Origin: Colius striatus
Taxonomy: Eukaryota > Chordata > Aves > Coliiformes > Coliidae
Direction: 5' to 3'
Length of the DNA: 64,000 nt
Assembly (NCBI RefSeq): GCF_028858725.1
Contig: NC_084776.1
Coordinates: 434,001-498,000, forward strand
The position numbers and the translations under genes were made by a program. Numbering within the stretch: position 1 is the first letter of the stretch; every line of letters starts with the position of its first letter. The notes beneath the pieces were generated by a model. It was not told the origin of the DNA and made no database searches. It saw only the letters and a list, made by a program, of their open reading frames with translations. Below, piece after piece: positions 44,193-55,033 of this stretch.

Positions 44193-44408
44193 GTGTTGTA
44201 CCCGCACCGCGGGACGGAACCGCAGCCCGTGTTGTACCCGCACCGCGGGACGGAACCGCAGCCCGTGTTGTACCCGCACCGCGGGACAGAACCGCAGCCC
44301 GTGTTGTACCCGCACGGCGGGACGGAACCGCAGCCCGTGTTGTACCCGCACCGCGGGACGGAACCGCAGCCCGTGTTGTACCCGCACCGCTGGACAGAAC
44401 CGCAGCTC
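44193..44408. repeat. 36-bp minisatellite, six exact-register units, between HGS and MRPL12
   Basis: Units beginning GTGTTGTACCCGCACCGCGG start at 44193, 44229, 44265, 44301, 44337 and 44373, with very few substitutions. The array occupies half of the 430-bp gap between the HGS poly(A) signal and the MRPL12 start codon, within a CpG island. It may therefore lie in or next to the MRPL12 promoter. Because 36 is a multiple of 3, all frames stay open through it, producing long spurious open frames on both strands. Confidence 0.95.
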
Positions 44409-44419
44409 GTTCCCAACAC

Positions 44420-44425
44420 TTTATT
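44420..44425 (-). terminator. HGS: poly(A) signal AATAAA of HGS
   Basis: A minus-strand AATAAA, 315 bases after the HGS stop (44740). It lies immediately before the 36-bp array and defines a short 3' UTR at about 44405-44739. Confidence 0.85.
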
Positions 44426-44739
44426 ATCGCCGCTCGCGCTCGGTCTCCCCCGCCCGCAGCGGGAGGCAGCGGCCGTGCCACAGAGACGGGCCCGCGGCGG
44501 GAAGAGGGCGCAGTCGGGGCCGGGGCGGGGACGGGACGGGGCGAAGCTGCCGCCGGACAGCGCGGTGCCCGAGGCGGCGGGGAGCAGGGGGCAGAGGCCG
44601 GAGCGCAGCCGCTGCGGCCCGGAGACCGGGGTCCCGCGGCGCCCGGGGCGGGGAGGGGGCGGCGGGGGCAGGAGGAGGAGGCGGAGGACGGGGGCGGTTC
44701 CAGAGGACCGTAGTGTTATGGGGATCCCGGCACCGGGCG

Positions 44740-47700
44740 TCAGTCGAAGGAGATGAGCTGTGCCTCGCCGCTGCCCGGGGGCTGCTGCCCGGGGGCTGGC
44801 TGGGGCTGGGGCTGCTGCTGCGGGGCAGCTCCCGCGGCCGGGGGCATCTGCAACAGAGGAGACGGCTGCGTCACCCGTGCGGCCCCCCCAGCCCCCAGCC
44901 CCGGCGCACTGCACTCACCTGCTGGTAGAGCGGCTGCTGCCCGGGCAGGTAGGACTGCGGCGCCGGGAGGCTGCTCAGTGCGGCTTCCTGGCCCGGGAGC
45001 GCGGACATGAGGCCCTGCAGGAGCGAGGGGGCGGCGGTGAGAGGGGCCCGGGGACGCGCAGGGCAGGGGGCAGGGCCTCCCGCGTGCCCAGCAGCACGGG
45101 CCCAGGAAGGCTGCATGGGACAGAGACCCCCCGCACCCCCCCCGCGGGCGCAGGCCGTGCTGACCTGCATGCTGTAGGGCTGGTAGCCCATGTAGCCCAT
45201 GGCGCCTGACTGGGGTGCCTGGGAGATGGCCGGGATGCTCTGCGACTGGGAGGCAGCGCTCTGGGGAAGAAAGGCTGGTGAGAGGCAGTGCAGGGGCTGG
45301 TTTGGCCCATCTCAAACCAGCACCCACAGCTGCAGCCTGGCCCTGGAACCAGCGCCTCTCCTTCCCTCTGCGCTGTGGGGAGCCCACAACTGCCTCAGAC
45401 CCCAACCCACTCGCACAGCCAAAGCAGCAGATCTGAGACTGAGCTGCCCTTTCTCCCTCCCCCCACTCAGAGACCCCACCACCAAGATGGGGAGAGTTGC
45501 ACTGGCCCCACACAACACCCCCGAGCCCTCGCCCCAGCCGGGCACCGGCGGCTCTGCCCTCACTTGCCTGGTAGCCCTGCGTGGGGGTAGGCTGGTAGGA
45601 TGAGTACGCTGGGGTGGTGGTGGGCACTGCTGGCCCCTGCTGAGCCCCCTGCCCGCTGCCTGCCCCTGCCTGGTACATGTAGGCATTCACCATGGCGGGA
45701 TCTGGGGCAGAGAGAGAAGAGGTTGAAGCGACCATCCCACACTCAGCCTCCCCCCACAGAATGGGCCCAGTACATACCTGTCCCTGTGACGGGCATGGTG
45801 GGGTAGGGCCCCGTGCCCCCCTGCGCCGCCTGGTTCATGTACACGCTGTGCATGGGAGAGCCCTCCACTGAGCCGGCCGGGCTGAACGTGCCCGGGAAGC
45901 TGGTGGGCCCAGAGGGCTGGTAGATCACCCCACTGGCTGCAGGCATGGCCTGGAGCTGCCCAGGGAAGAGAGAGCAAGCTTTAGGCCATGTACCCTGGTG
46001 GCTGGGCAGGGAGGGTCTCTGGCCTGGCAGCCGTACTTGGGCATAAGGCAGGGAGAAGGCTGGCATCTGGGCTCTCATCTGGATGGTCTGCTTCTGCTGC
46101 TCCAGGCGCATCTGCCTCTCCTTCTCCTGCTCCTGCAGCCGCTGGATGGCGAGCTGCCGCTGCATCTCCAGGTACTCCTGCGGGAACAGGCCCGTGAGGG
46201 CTGGGAGCTGGGGCACGGCAGCGTCCCTCCTGCAGGACAGACAGCCCCAGAAATGCTTCCCTGCCTCACCTGCTTCTTTTGCCTCATGATCTCCAGCTTC
46301 TGGGCCAACTGGATCTGGCGCTGCCGCTCTGCCTCCTCGGCCGCACGGCGCAGCTTCTCCCGGTGCTCCTCCCGCAGCGCGTTCAGCGCCCCGCGCGCAT
46401 CCCGGATCTGCGCCAGCTTGTCCTGCAGCCCTTCGTAGTACACTGCAGGGGAAGAGACACCTCAGGGTCCTGTGGGCCCCCCCGCCACACCAAGCAAAGG
46501 GGCAGCCGCCCGCTCGCCCCACGTACGCCGGCGCTCGTCCAGCTGGTTGAGCAGCTCCAGCAGCTGCGGGTGCATGTTGTTGATGGACTGGAAGAGGGAC
46601 AGCACGGCAGAGTCGTTGGTGATGCTGCGGCCCCGCATGTGGTTGCTCTTCATGCGGTTGACGAAGGTGGTGACGGCGTTCTGCAGCGCCTTCAGGAACT
46701 GCTCGTGGTTCTCCTCAGACTCGCCGTTCTGGTACTGCTGCTGGAAGGACAGGGCAGCCCGTCAGCACGGCTCTCCCAGCAGCAAGGCCCGCAGCGCTGC
46801 AGGACTGGGCTGAGGGAGGCAGTCAGACACTTCTTTCCCCTCAGAAGCTGCTACACACAGGTCCAGGTGCCTCCTTACCTCCACAACCCCGAGTGGGGCA
46901 GGGTGGGCGTCCCCGGGCTGGGCAGGGGGCTCACTCAGGGACAGAGGTGCCGACGGCGTCGGGCTCTTGCGAACTTCCTCTTGTTTCTTCTCCCAGTAGT
47001 TGCGGTTCAGGTACCGAGCCAGCTGCCAGAGACACGAGATGAGCATCCGAGGCTCAGGAGCAAGCCTGTGCTGTGGAATACTAGGCCAGGAGCCTCACCT
47101 CTGGGTCAATGTCCTCAGCCAAGGGCGCAGAGGAGTTCTGGAAAGAGAGAAATACAGTTCAGAGAAAGCAGAGCCCCACAGCTCCCTCAGAGATGTCCTG
47201 CTTGCATCTGGCCATGCACAGCCACCAGTGCTGAGCACCAGCAAGAGACTGCAAGGAGCCAGCCATCTCCTTCAGCCAGGCACACCCTGCAGCCACGGGA
47301 GGCACTGGAGGCACCTAAATGCCGGATGAGGATTTGCTAAAAACACACTACTGTTGTGAAAGAGCGAGAGACTGAGCAGGGCAAACCTCTTGTCTCAGAA
47401 CAGGGACTGAACCTAATCCCATCAGGGCAAACTTCGGCTAAGGAAGGAGCCTGTGTCCTGCCAGTGCATGTCCAAGGGCTCCTGTGAACGTACCACGGGG
47501 GGAGAGTAGAGCGTGCTGACCGGGGGAGCCGACGATGTGACGGGTGTGGGCTCAGCCTTTGGGTACATGGAGTAAGTTGTTTTCTGTCTCTGTAGGAGGA
47601 AAAACAGTGAATTCAGGGACTGCCCAGTCTCCTCCAGTCAGCAACAGGCTGGGCACGTGAGGCTCCTGGCCGTGGCCAGCAGACCCGGCCTCATGCTTGG

Positions 47701-50700
47701 AGCGATCCCACAGGCCAGTGTGTCCCAGGGCTTGCAGCTGGGGCACAGCCTGCTCCGAGACACAGCACGTGCCTGGCTCTGCTTCCGCCCTCTCATTCCA
47801 CAGGCCCTGTGCCTTGCTCACGCCAGGACATGCCTGGAGATCTGTTACCACACAGCTAGGAGATGCCCAGCACATCCGGGCCATACAGCAACCACCACTC
47901 CCAGGCGCCAAGCAGGGCACAAACCATTCTCTCCTTCTCCTCGGCCTCTGACTGAGACAAGGCAATAGCTAGCTGCAGCTCCTCCTCCTCTTGCAGAGCT
48001 GTCTCATCGCGCTTTGGAGGCAGCTGCAAGAGGAAAGATGGGCAGGTGGTCAGTACAGGGATCACCAGGCAGGTCAGGAACACTGGATGACCTGCAAAGC
48101 AGCCACTCACCTGGGACTGCTGAGAGAGGGGGCTGGTCAGGTACTCAGGAGGCAGCTCAGATGTGGCAGCAGCTTTACCCTCAGCTTTCCTGTAGGCAGA
48201 AAAGAGGCAACAGTGCAGGCTGAGATGTCTCTTCCTCCTCTCTGGAGCCCAGCTCTGCACAACGCTACAGCTGTAACCCCTGTTCCCAGGCAGGAAGGAG
48301 GCTCAGCCCAGCCCAGCCCAGCCCAGCCTGCAACCCCTGCTCCGCTCTGCAGTTAGCAGGCTCCAGACCAAGCTTCCTCCCTCACAGTCCTAGCTGTTGT
48401 AGGCAAAGAAACACATCACAAATGTACTGACTTGTTGAGATGCTCGTAACAGGGCTCACAGACTCTCACTTCCTTCTCAATCCCAAACTTGGGGATGGTG
48501 GAATACTTGGAAGAGCATTTCCCACAGAAGATCTGCCCACAGGCCCTGCAGTGATGCTGCAAAGGATGGGAGGCATCAGTGTGGCACCAAGACACTCCTT
48601 CACCATGAGACAACATCCCTCAGACACTTTGTGGCCAGGGAACACAGTTCAGCCCTGACACACCTCCAAGCAGGCTCAGGGAGTCCCACAGGTCCCGGGG
48701 GCTGTGCAGGACCAGGGAACCCGGAGGGGCAGGAGCAGCACCCACCTTCCGCGTCACAACGCCAAACTGCACCCGACACCTGTGACACTCCTCAGCATCA
48801 ACCCAGTCTGGAGCCTGCCAGGGTCAAGGGAAACCATGTAAGGAGGGAAGGAGGGCCTCAGGGAGAGTGTCTCCACAGAGCCCTTCAGCAGCTCCTGCAC
48901 TAGCCAAGGTGTGCTTATGAATAAGACTGAAAGCATTTGCAGCACAACAGGAAATTCTGATCCCCACAAATTATCTCCTTAAGTTTTCAGAATCACAGAA
49001 TGGTGGGGACCTCTAAAGATCATCCAGTCCAACTCCCCTGCTAAATCAGGTCCCACCTAGATCATCATGCCATGCTCTTGGAAGGTCACCCAGCAGGGCA
49101 AGAAGAGACTAACTCCCTCTGGTCCTGGTCAGTTCCCCCTCCGTCTGTGTGTGACAGGGCCCCAGGCCACAGGCAGGGGAGGAATGTGGGAACTGAAGGT
49201 TTGGTAGGAAGGGGACAGAAGAGCAAATTGCCTGCCCTGCAGTGCCATCTCCCTCCCAGCAGCAGAGCTCACCCTTTCTGCAGCAAACATGGCATCGCTC
49301 TCTTTGAACTCTGGGAAGACGTGACCTGTGGGAGAAGTGACAGTGTCTGGCTGTGAAGGCTCCGTGGTGCCCACAGCCTTGTGTCACAGCCATACAGTCA
49401 GAGGCAGCCCAGCCCCGCTGCCTGCCTGTTCCCTGACTGACACAGCTATCAGCAGTCCTCCCCAGGCAGGGGCCAGAGGGCAGTGCTCGCTGCTGCCTGC
49501 AGAGAGCTGGGCTTGGCCACGCTCTCAAACACACAGCACAAAGCTCTCTTGGGTTCCCTTACATGCCTGTGAGGCACATTGGGGCCCTCTGGATAATGTC
49601 CTTGAACTCAACATGGGCAGAAGAAAAGCAGAGACAGGCAGGACTTTGGGTCTCATCCCTGGAACATCAGGAGTGTGGTAACACCAGTGTGGTGGGGGAC
49701 CAGGACCTCCAGGCTTTGCCACTGCCCAGGGAGGTTCTGGTGCAGAGAGGCAGCGACAGCAGCACGTCAGGGAACGCTGTCAGGGAACGCTGCCATGCCT
49801 GGGACAAGACAGAAAGGGCCATGCTGACAGTGTCAGAAAGTGGAGTACTAATGGAATCCTGGGAGGGAGGAACAGCCTCACTGCAAATCCCTTCTCAGGG
49901 GACACGCTGATTTGCTGCCAGTTTCCTGAAGAATATTCACAGCTCCTGGTTTTAAGGCCTTGCTGCCAGCCCTGAGATGCTAGCTGGACTGGAGACCCAG
50001 AGCAAGGCAGCCCCCAGTTCTGGGTCAACAGGGCTGTCCTCTCCCTGCAGCATGATTCAGTCACTCACAGAGGTTCCCTGGGCACTGTGCACCAAGAAAA
50101 AGCTCAATGTTGTTTGAGGAAAGCTCAGCTAACACCAGGCAGGGTCCTAACACACGTTCCTTCTCCTGCAAGGCCAACTGTTCACCCACCTTTGCCACCA
50201 GAGTGCTCACCTTCCACCTTCATTATCTGGTAAGTGTCCTGCACCACCTTGTACTTGGGCTCGTTGCGGAAGGCGTGAGCCCAGGCCTGGATGAGGTACA
50301 GGATCTTACTGCGGACACTCGTCTCCACTTGCCTCTGCACAAAGACAGGAGGAAAAAAACACCCGATGAAAAGACCCTGAAACCCAAAGGCTGGTGTGAA
50401 CCTCCCAGAAGAGATGCCAGAAGTACCACTCAGGGAAAGACAGACTGTAGAGTACTCGTGTAAGGTAAGAGCTGTCAGAAAGCTGCACTAAGGACAATTC
50501 ACAGCAAGGACTACACACTCCTTCAGCTTCCCCATGTCCCACCTCCCTCAGTGCAGCAGGGACTGACTGGCAGTGGCTCAGCCCACCTGAGCCAATGCTC
50601 ACCTCCTCACCAGAGCTCCTGTCCCCACTCAGAAAGCTGTGGGACCTACAGCTCCCCAGGACAGCGCTGACAAGGCACCAAAAGCTCACAGCTAGAGTGT

Positions 50701-53220
50701 CTGTGACAGGCTGTCAGCACCTCCAGCTGCCAGACTCCAGCCCAGGGACACCCAGAGCCACCTAGGACAGCCGGGAGGCTGCTCTCTGGAGGCAAAGGAG
50801 GTTGTGTCACAGCTCAAGGAGCCAGAGGAAACTTGGCAAGCCTGTTCCTCTCCCAGCCAGCTCCAAGAAGAGCTTCGTCATCAGCTGACCGAGTCATCAC
50901 ACATTCACATGACCGGCTGCTCCAGAATCCCCAGGAAGCAGCAGCTCCAGTTTCAGCCAAGAGCTCAGCCCACACAGTGTGACTTGCTGACGATACCAGG
51001 AGCTCCAAACTTCCACAAGATTTGGCAAAACCCTGCATTCCACAGACGTCACAGCCCTGAACCAGGGCTGAGATGGTTTCACCCACATTGGGCATTCACA
51101 AGCAGCAGAGTTCCAAGTGTAAGGAGAGAAGGAGTCTATAGCAGTTACGAAGCTACAGAGGCAGACAAGGACTGGAGAGAAACACCAAGTCTTGTCCTGA
51201 TCTGACCTCAGTGCTCAGAGTGTCTGTGCTGCTGCACCCACCATGGGGGATGCTGCAGGGAGCCAGAGCCAGCCCTGGCAGCAGGGACACAGGACACCCC
51301 CCTGTGCTGTGAGAGATGACAGGACCCACACAGCATGTTCACAACTCTCTGGGTCATCCACTCTATCCCTGGCAGAAGATGGAGGCTGTGAGGAAGGAAC
51401 AGCCAAGGCGTTGTCTGGGCATTGCTGTTGGAGACAATTTCCCAGTTCCACTTCACCCATGGAAGGCTCCAGCCTGAGACACGGGGAGCTCCTGCAGGGC
51501 TCTGCCGTGGTGAACCAGCAGCAGCCTGTGACAGCAGCTCGTCAGTGGAAGTGGCCAGGCCTGCACCTGCAAAGCTCCTCCAGCAGGTCCACGGGCCAAG
51601 GAAATGTCCACCATAAAGAGGAAGCTTCTGCCAGTTTTTACCTGACTGCTTACATCCCAATGTGTCTCTCACTGTGCTGTGCAGGGGATTCACCTCCCTG
51701 CTGCTCAGGTCCTCAGTGCAACCATCTGACCATCACCTCTGGCTCCCTTTGCTGTCTCCAGCCAGGCCAAACACTGCAGCCCATAGCACAGGCCAGGCCT
51801 TTGCAGCATGTTCCTACCCTGCTCTGTGCAGCCCAACGTTAGCTGTTGTGGCATCTTCTCTTTGCAGCAGGCTCTGCCCACTGCTGCCCTCCCCCCGTCA
51901 CACCACCCCTGAGACCGCTTCCCTTGCTCCTCACACGAAGGGAACGGCAGCGGGTGCCCACGTCTGCTGCTGCTTCCTTTCCAGCCTCGTTCACAAACGA
52001 CAGCAACCTCAGATTTGTTTACCTTGAGTATTTCCTTCAGCTCCTCCATGGTCTGCTTATTGGCCACCTCATCATGGACAGTTTGGCCGCAGTTTTTAAC
52101 CACCGACTCCATGACCTGCAAGGGCAGAGCAGAGCGTTACTCCAGCGCCTGCTCCTGCTCCCCGAGGCCAGCACACCACAGTGGGACACCGCTGCAGCAC
52201 TCAGTCGTGCCAGGGCAGTGCTAGTGCAGCCAGGGAAAGCCCCAGCACCACAAAGCATCAGCCACACTCCAGCTGAGCAGTGGCCTGGGCAGAGACACAG
52301 CCCCAGGGACACTGTCCCAGGCCCCAGCTTTGTCTGTTCCAATGGAGATGGAATGACACGAACATCCCAGCCTGCTGATCAGGCGTAAACCCTTGGTGCT
52401 GGGGCCAGCAGAAGGCAAACTGGAGGCCAGGCCCCCAGGGCTGTCTGTGCAGGCTGCAGAGCAGCCCCAGCTGTGGCTCACGTTACCTCCAGTGCATAGA
52501 GAGCCACGTGTGGATTCTTGTCATTGACTTTCTTCTTGATGGCATTGACAGCGTATTTTGCTCTGTAAGGAAACAGCACACATTGGGTCAGCAGGGCCCA
52601 GGGAGAGGCCCCGCACGCCATGGCCACCCACTGCCCCCAGCACAGGAGTCAGCTCAGGGGCACCGCAGGAAGGGAAGGGGGAAGCACATTCCAGCTTGGG
52701 TCTCCCTGAGGACCTGAGGCGAGAGGCGACCCGCCGCTCCCGAGGTCAGGGCAGCGCCTGGGGTGCCCCGTGCTGCCGTTCCGGCACCCGCTGGAGGGGG
52801 CAAGCAGCCGCATCTCCGGCGGGCAGAGTCCGCGCCCCCGCCCCGCGGCCCCGGCCGCACTCACTGCGTGTCTCCCTGACGGATCATGTCGCAGATCTGC
52901 AGGATGGATTCCCAGTCCGTCTCCAGCAGCAGCTGGCTCGTGGCCTTGTCTGCGGGGAACGAACGATCCCGGCTGCCTCACGCGGCCCCGCCGCCCCAGG
53001 GCCGCGCGGCCACCGGCCCCAGCTCCTCCCGGGACGCGACAGCTCTCCCTGGCCCCGGGCGCTCGGTGCCCCGACTCCCGCTGGCCCGGCCCCGCGCGGC
53101 AGCGAGCCGCGGCCCCGCTGCCGAGACGCGCGTCCCCCGCCCCACCCGCGTCCCGCCGCGCCGGGGGAAGGGGAGGCCGGTACCGAGGAGCCGCTCGAAG
53201 GTGCCGCCGCCGCGGCCCAT
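44740..53220 (-). CDS. HGS: ESCRT-0 subunit HRS
   Basis: HRS with STAM recognises ubiquitinated cargo on early endosomes and starts multivesicular-body sorting. It has 21 coding exons on the minus strand: the first at 53184-53220, then 52865-52949, 52487-52562, 52023-52115, 50211-50334, 49273-49325, 48746-48814, 48432-48556 and so on to 44740-44847. They total 2259 nt, or 752 aa (human 777). VHS domain about 1-145 ([20 protein letters not shown]). FYVE zinc finger about 155-220 ([20 protein letters not shown]). UIM about 255-280 ([20 protein letters not shown]). Coiled coil in the 400s to 500s ([20 protein letters not shown]). Pro/Gln-rich tail ending in the clathrin box LISFD. Exon 18 uses a GC donor. 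The [14 protein letters not shown] join looks shorter than the mammalian segment there. It shares a promoter with ARL16. Confidence 0.97.
48988..49100 (-). mobile_element. CR1 LINE, 3' tail fragment in HGS intron 6
   Basis: AGAATCACAGAATGGTGGGG, ACCTCTAAAGATCATCCAGT and CCAACTCCCCTGC form the reverse complement of the classic CR1 3' end (ATTCTGTGA tail), so the element is on the minus strand with its 3' end at the left. Confidence 0.9.
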
Positions 53221-53458
53221 GGTGTTCCTCGCCGCCGCCGCCGGCCCGGGCCGCCCTCCGCCCCGTCGCTACGCTTCCGCTTCCTCCTTCCGGCAGGGGC
53301 GGAGCCGCTTCCGGCAGGGGCGGGGCCGCTTCCGGCAGGGGCGGGGCCGCTTCCGGCAGGGGCGGGGCCGCTTCCGGCAGGGGCGGGGCCGCTTCCGGCA
53401 GGGGCGGGGCCGCTTCCGGCGGGGCGGGGCCGTGCCGGGGCGGGCGGGGCCGCGCGCG
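53221..53458. promoter_or_regulatory. HGS/ARL16 bidirectional promoter
   Basis: Only 238 bp separate the divergent HGS (minus) and ARL16 (plus) start codons, all within a CpG island and without a TATA box. Both 5' UTRs must therefore be short. More than half of the gap is the 21-bp array described separately. Confidence 0.85.
53287..53432. repeat. Seven-copy 21-bp promoter repeat pairing ETS and GC-box motifs
   Basis: Units start at 53287, 53308, 53329, 53350, 53371, 53392 and 53413, exactly 21 bp apart; the first has one substitution and the last lacks one base. Each unit holds CTTCCGG (reverse complement CCGGAAG, the ETS/GABPA core) followed by GGGGCGGGGC (Sp1-type GC box). Two helical turns is also 21 bp, so all copies face the same side of the DNA. 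Confidence 0.93.
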
Positions 53459-54526
53459 ATGGCGGCGGCGGGCGGGCGCGTGCCCACGTGCCTGCTGCTG
53501 GGCCCCGCGCGCGGCGGGAAGAGCCTCGTGGCGCGGCGGCTGCGCCATATCCGCGGGCACCGGGGGGCAGCGGGGGGCAGCGGGAGGCTCCGGGCGGGGG
53601 CGGCGGGGCCGGGCCGCTTCCAGGGCACCGTCCGTCCTTAACCCGCCGCACAGCTGAGCGCCGGCGCGGCCGTCGCGGAGCTGGGCGAGCCTCCCGCCAC
53701 GCTGCCCACGGTAGGCAGGGGGCCCGGCGGGGCCTCGGGGGCGGTGCGGGGGCTCCGCGGCGCGGGCGCACCGAGGCCACCGCCGGTTGTCCCGCAGGTG
53801 GGCACCAACCTGACGGACCTGCGGCTGCCGCGGCGGGTGACGCTGCGGGAGGTGGGCGGCTGCATGGGCCCCATCTGGCACAGCTACTACGGCGAGTGCA
53901 GCGCGCTCTTGGTGAGCGGCGTCCCGGGACCCCCGCGGCTGCGGCGGCAGCCCCGTCCCGAGCCCCGAGGGGCCGCCCCGGGGCTCAGCCACACCGCCGC
54001 TCTCCCTTCTCCAGTTTGTGGTGGACGCCGCCGACCCCACGCAGGTGTCCTCGTCCTGCGTCCAGCTGCTGTCCGTGCTGTCCGCAGCTGAGCTCGCCTC
54101 CGTGCCCGTCCTGGTCCTCTTCAACAAGATGTGAGGGCGGCGGGGGGCGGCCCGGGGCGGGGGCAGCACGAGGGCTGGGTCGGCTCCCTCGGGTGACGCC
54201 GGGGCCGCCCGTCCCGCCGCGGGGAGCAGCGGCCTGGGCTGGCCCGGCCGGCAGAGCCGTCCCGGGGTCTAACGCAGCCCCTCGCCCGCAGTGACCTGCC
54301 CTGCTACATGTCGCTGGCCGAGATGAAGTCGCTGTTCCGCATGCAGGACATCGTGTCCTGTGCCACGCAGCCCGTCACGCTGCTGGAGACCAGCGCCCGC
54401 AGCGGCAGCGGCCTGGCCGAGGTCCTGCGGTGGCTCCGGGCCGCCCTGGCAGAGCCCCCCCGGGCCCAGGCTGCGGCCCCGCGGCTCCCGGCACGCGGGG
54501 ACGAGGCTGCGGGGCCTCGACAGTAA
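53459..54526 (+). CDS. ARL16: ADP-ribosylation factor-like protein 16
   Basis: Small divergent ARF-family GTPase. Exons 53459-53546, 53652-53710, 53798-53911, 54015-54130 and 54292-54526 total 612 nt, or 203 aa. P-loop GPARGGKS at about residues 15-22; VGTNLTD in place of switch I; EVGGCMGPIW in place of the usual WDxGG; NKID at about 124-127 (split by intron 4). The tail beyond about residue 185 is Ala/Pro-rich and poorly conserved. Intron 1 has no usable GT donor; reading it as an AT-AC intron (ATATCC ... TCCTTAAC ... AC) joins RRLR to QLSAGAAVAELGEPP, with the family's length and frame. The other introns are GT-AG. AGTAAA overlaps the stop codon (54522-54527) and might act as the poly(A) signal. 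Confidence 0.93.
53547..53651 (+). other. ARL16: Probable U12-type AT-AC intron (ARL16 intron 1)
   Basis: A 105-bp intron. The donor ATATCC lies at 53547-53552, matching the first six bases of the U12 AT-AC donor consensus ATATCCTT. TCCTTAAC at 53635-53642 matches the core of the U12 branch-site consensus TTCCTTAAC, with the branch A about 10 bases before the end. The intron ends GCAC at 53651. Splicing C|AG here gives a Gln codon and keeps the frame. Confidence 0.8.
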
Positions 54527-55033
54527 ATCTGACCCTGAACTGTGCGTGCTGGTGGCTGCCCCGCGCCCGGGTGGGAGCTGGTGTTCCGGGGAGGGGGCGG
54601 GCACGAGCCTCAGGCCAGACTGTGCGGGCGCCGCGGGGAGCGTGGCGGGGGGCTGGGGGGCCTGGGCCAGGCTGAGCGGGGCAGGGGCTGCTGAGAGCTC
54701 CCAGGCTGGACGCTGAGGGCACACAGAGCTCCTGGCTGCAGTTTTGGCTCTGCAGGCCGTGTGCCAGCTAAAGCACCGTGGGGGATCCTGGGGAAGTGTG
54801 CAAAGAGCAGGGGGCACCTGAGTGGGGTCGGGAGCTGGGGCAGCAGCCGCCGCACTGCTCCTGGGGTGTACAGCGAGAGCAGCAGCAGCCTCTGTGGCCT
54901 GGGCTGAGCTGGGCTGTCCCCAGGAGCCCCAGCACAGCCTGCCCCGGCTGCTGCTGTGAACGCACCAAACCCACGAGCCAGCTTCCAGCCGCACAGGTCC
55001 ACACACAGCTGGGAGCTCTCCATCACAGCTACA
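54527..55033. other. Short spacer between convergent ARL16 and TMC6
   Basis: About 500 bp of GC-rich sequence with no recognised gene. It holds the ARL16 3' end on one side and the TMC6 3' end on the other; transcripts may overlap. Confidence 0.5.

Noticed and set aside
43167-44756. 529-residue plus-strand and 433-residue minus-strand open frames
   Set aside because: They run through the 36-bp array and the CpG island of HGS/MRPL12; composition is Arg/Ala/Pro-rich and the minus frame only overlaps real MRPL12 exon 1.
53547-53653. Ordinary AG acceptor at 53652-53653 for ARL16 intron 1
   Set aside because: Using it with the ATATCC exon edge shifts the frame and destroys the VGTNLTD block; the AC end two bases earlier keeps the frame.
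53629-53653. GT-AG intron in ARL16 starting at the GT at 53629
   Set aside because: It would be about 25 nt, shorter than any normal spliceosomal intron in vertebrates.
52558-54294. 578- and 506-residue open frames across the HGS/ARL16 promoter
   Set aside because: They are shadows of GC-rich DNA and the 21-bp repeat; the true HGS and ARL16 exons lie in other frames and are spliced.
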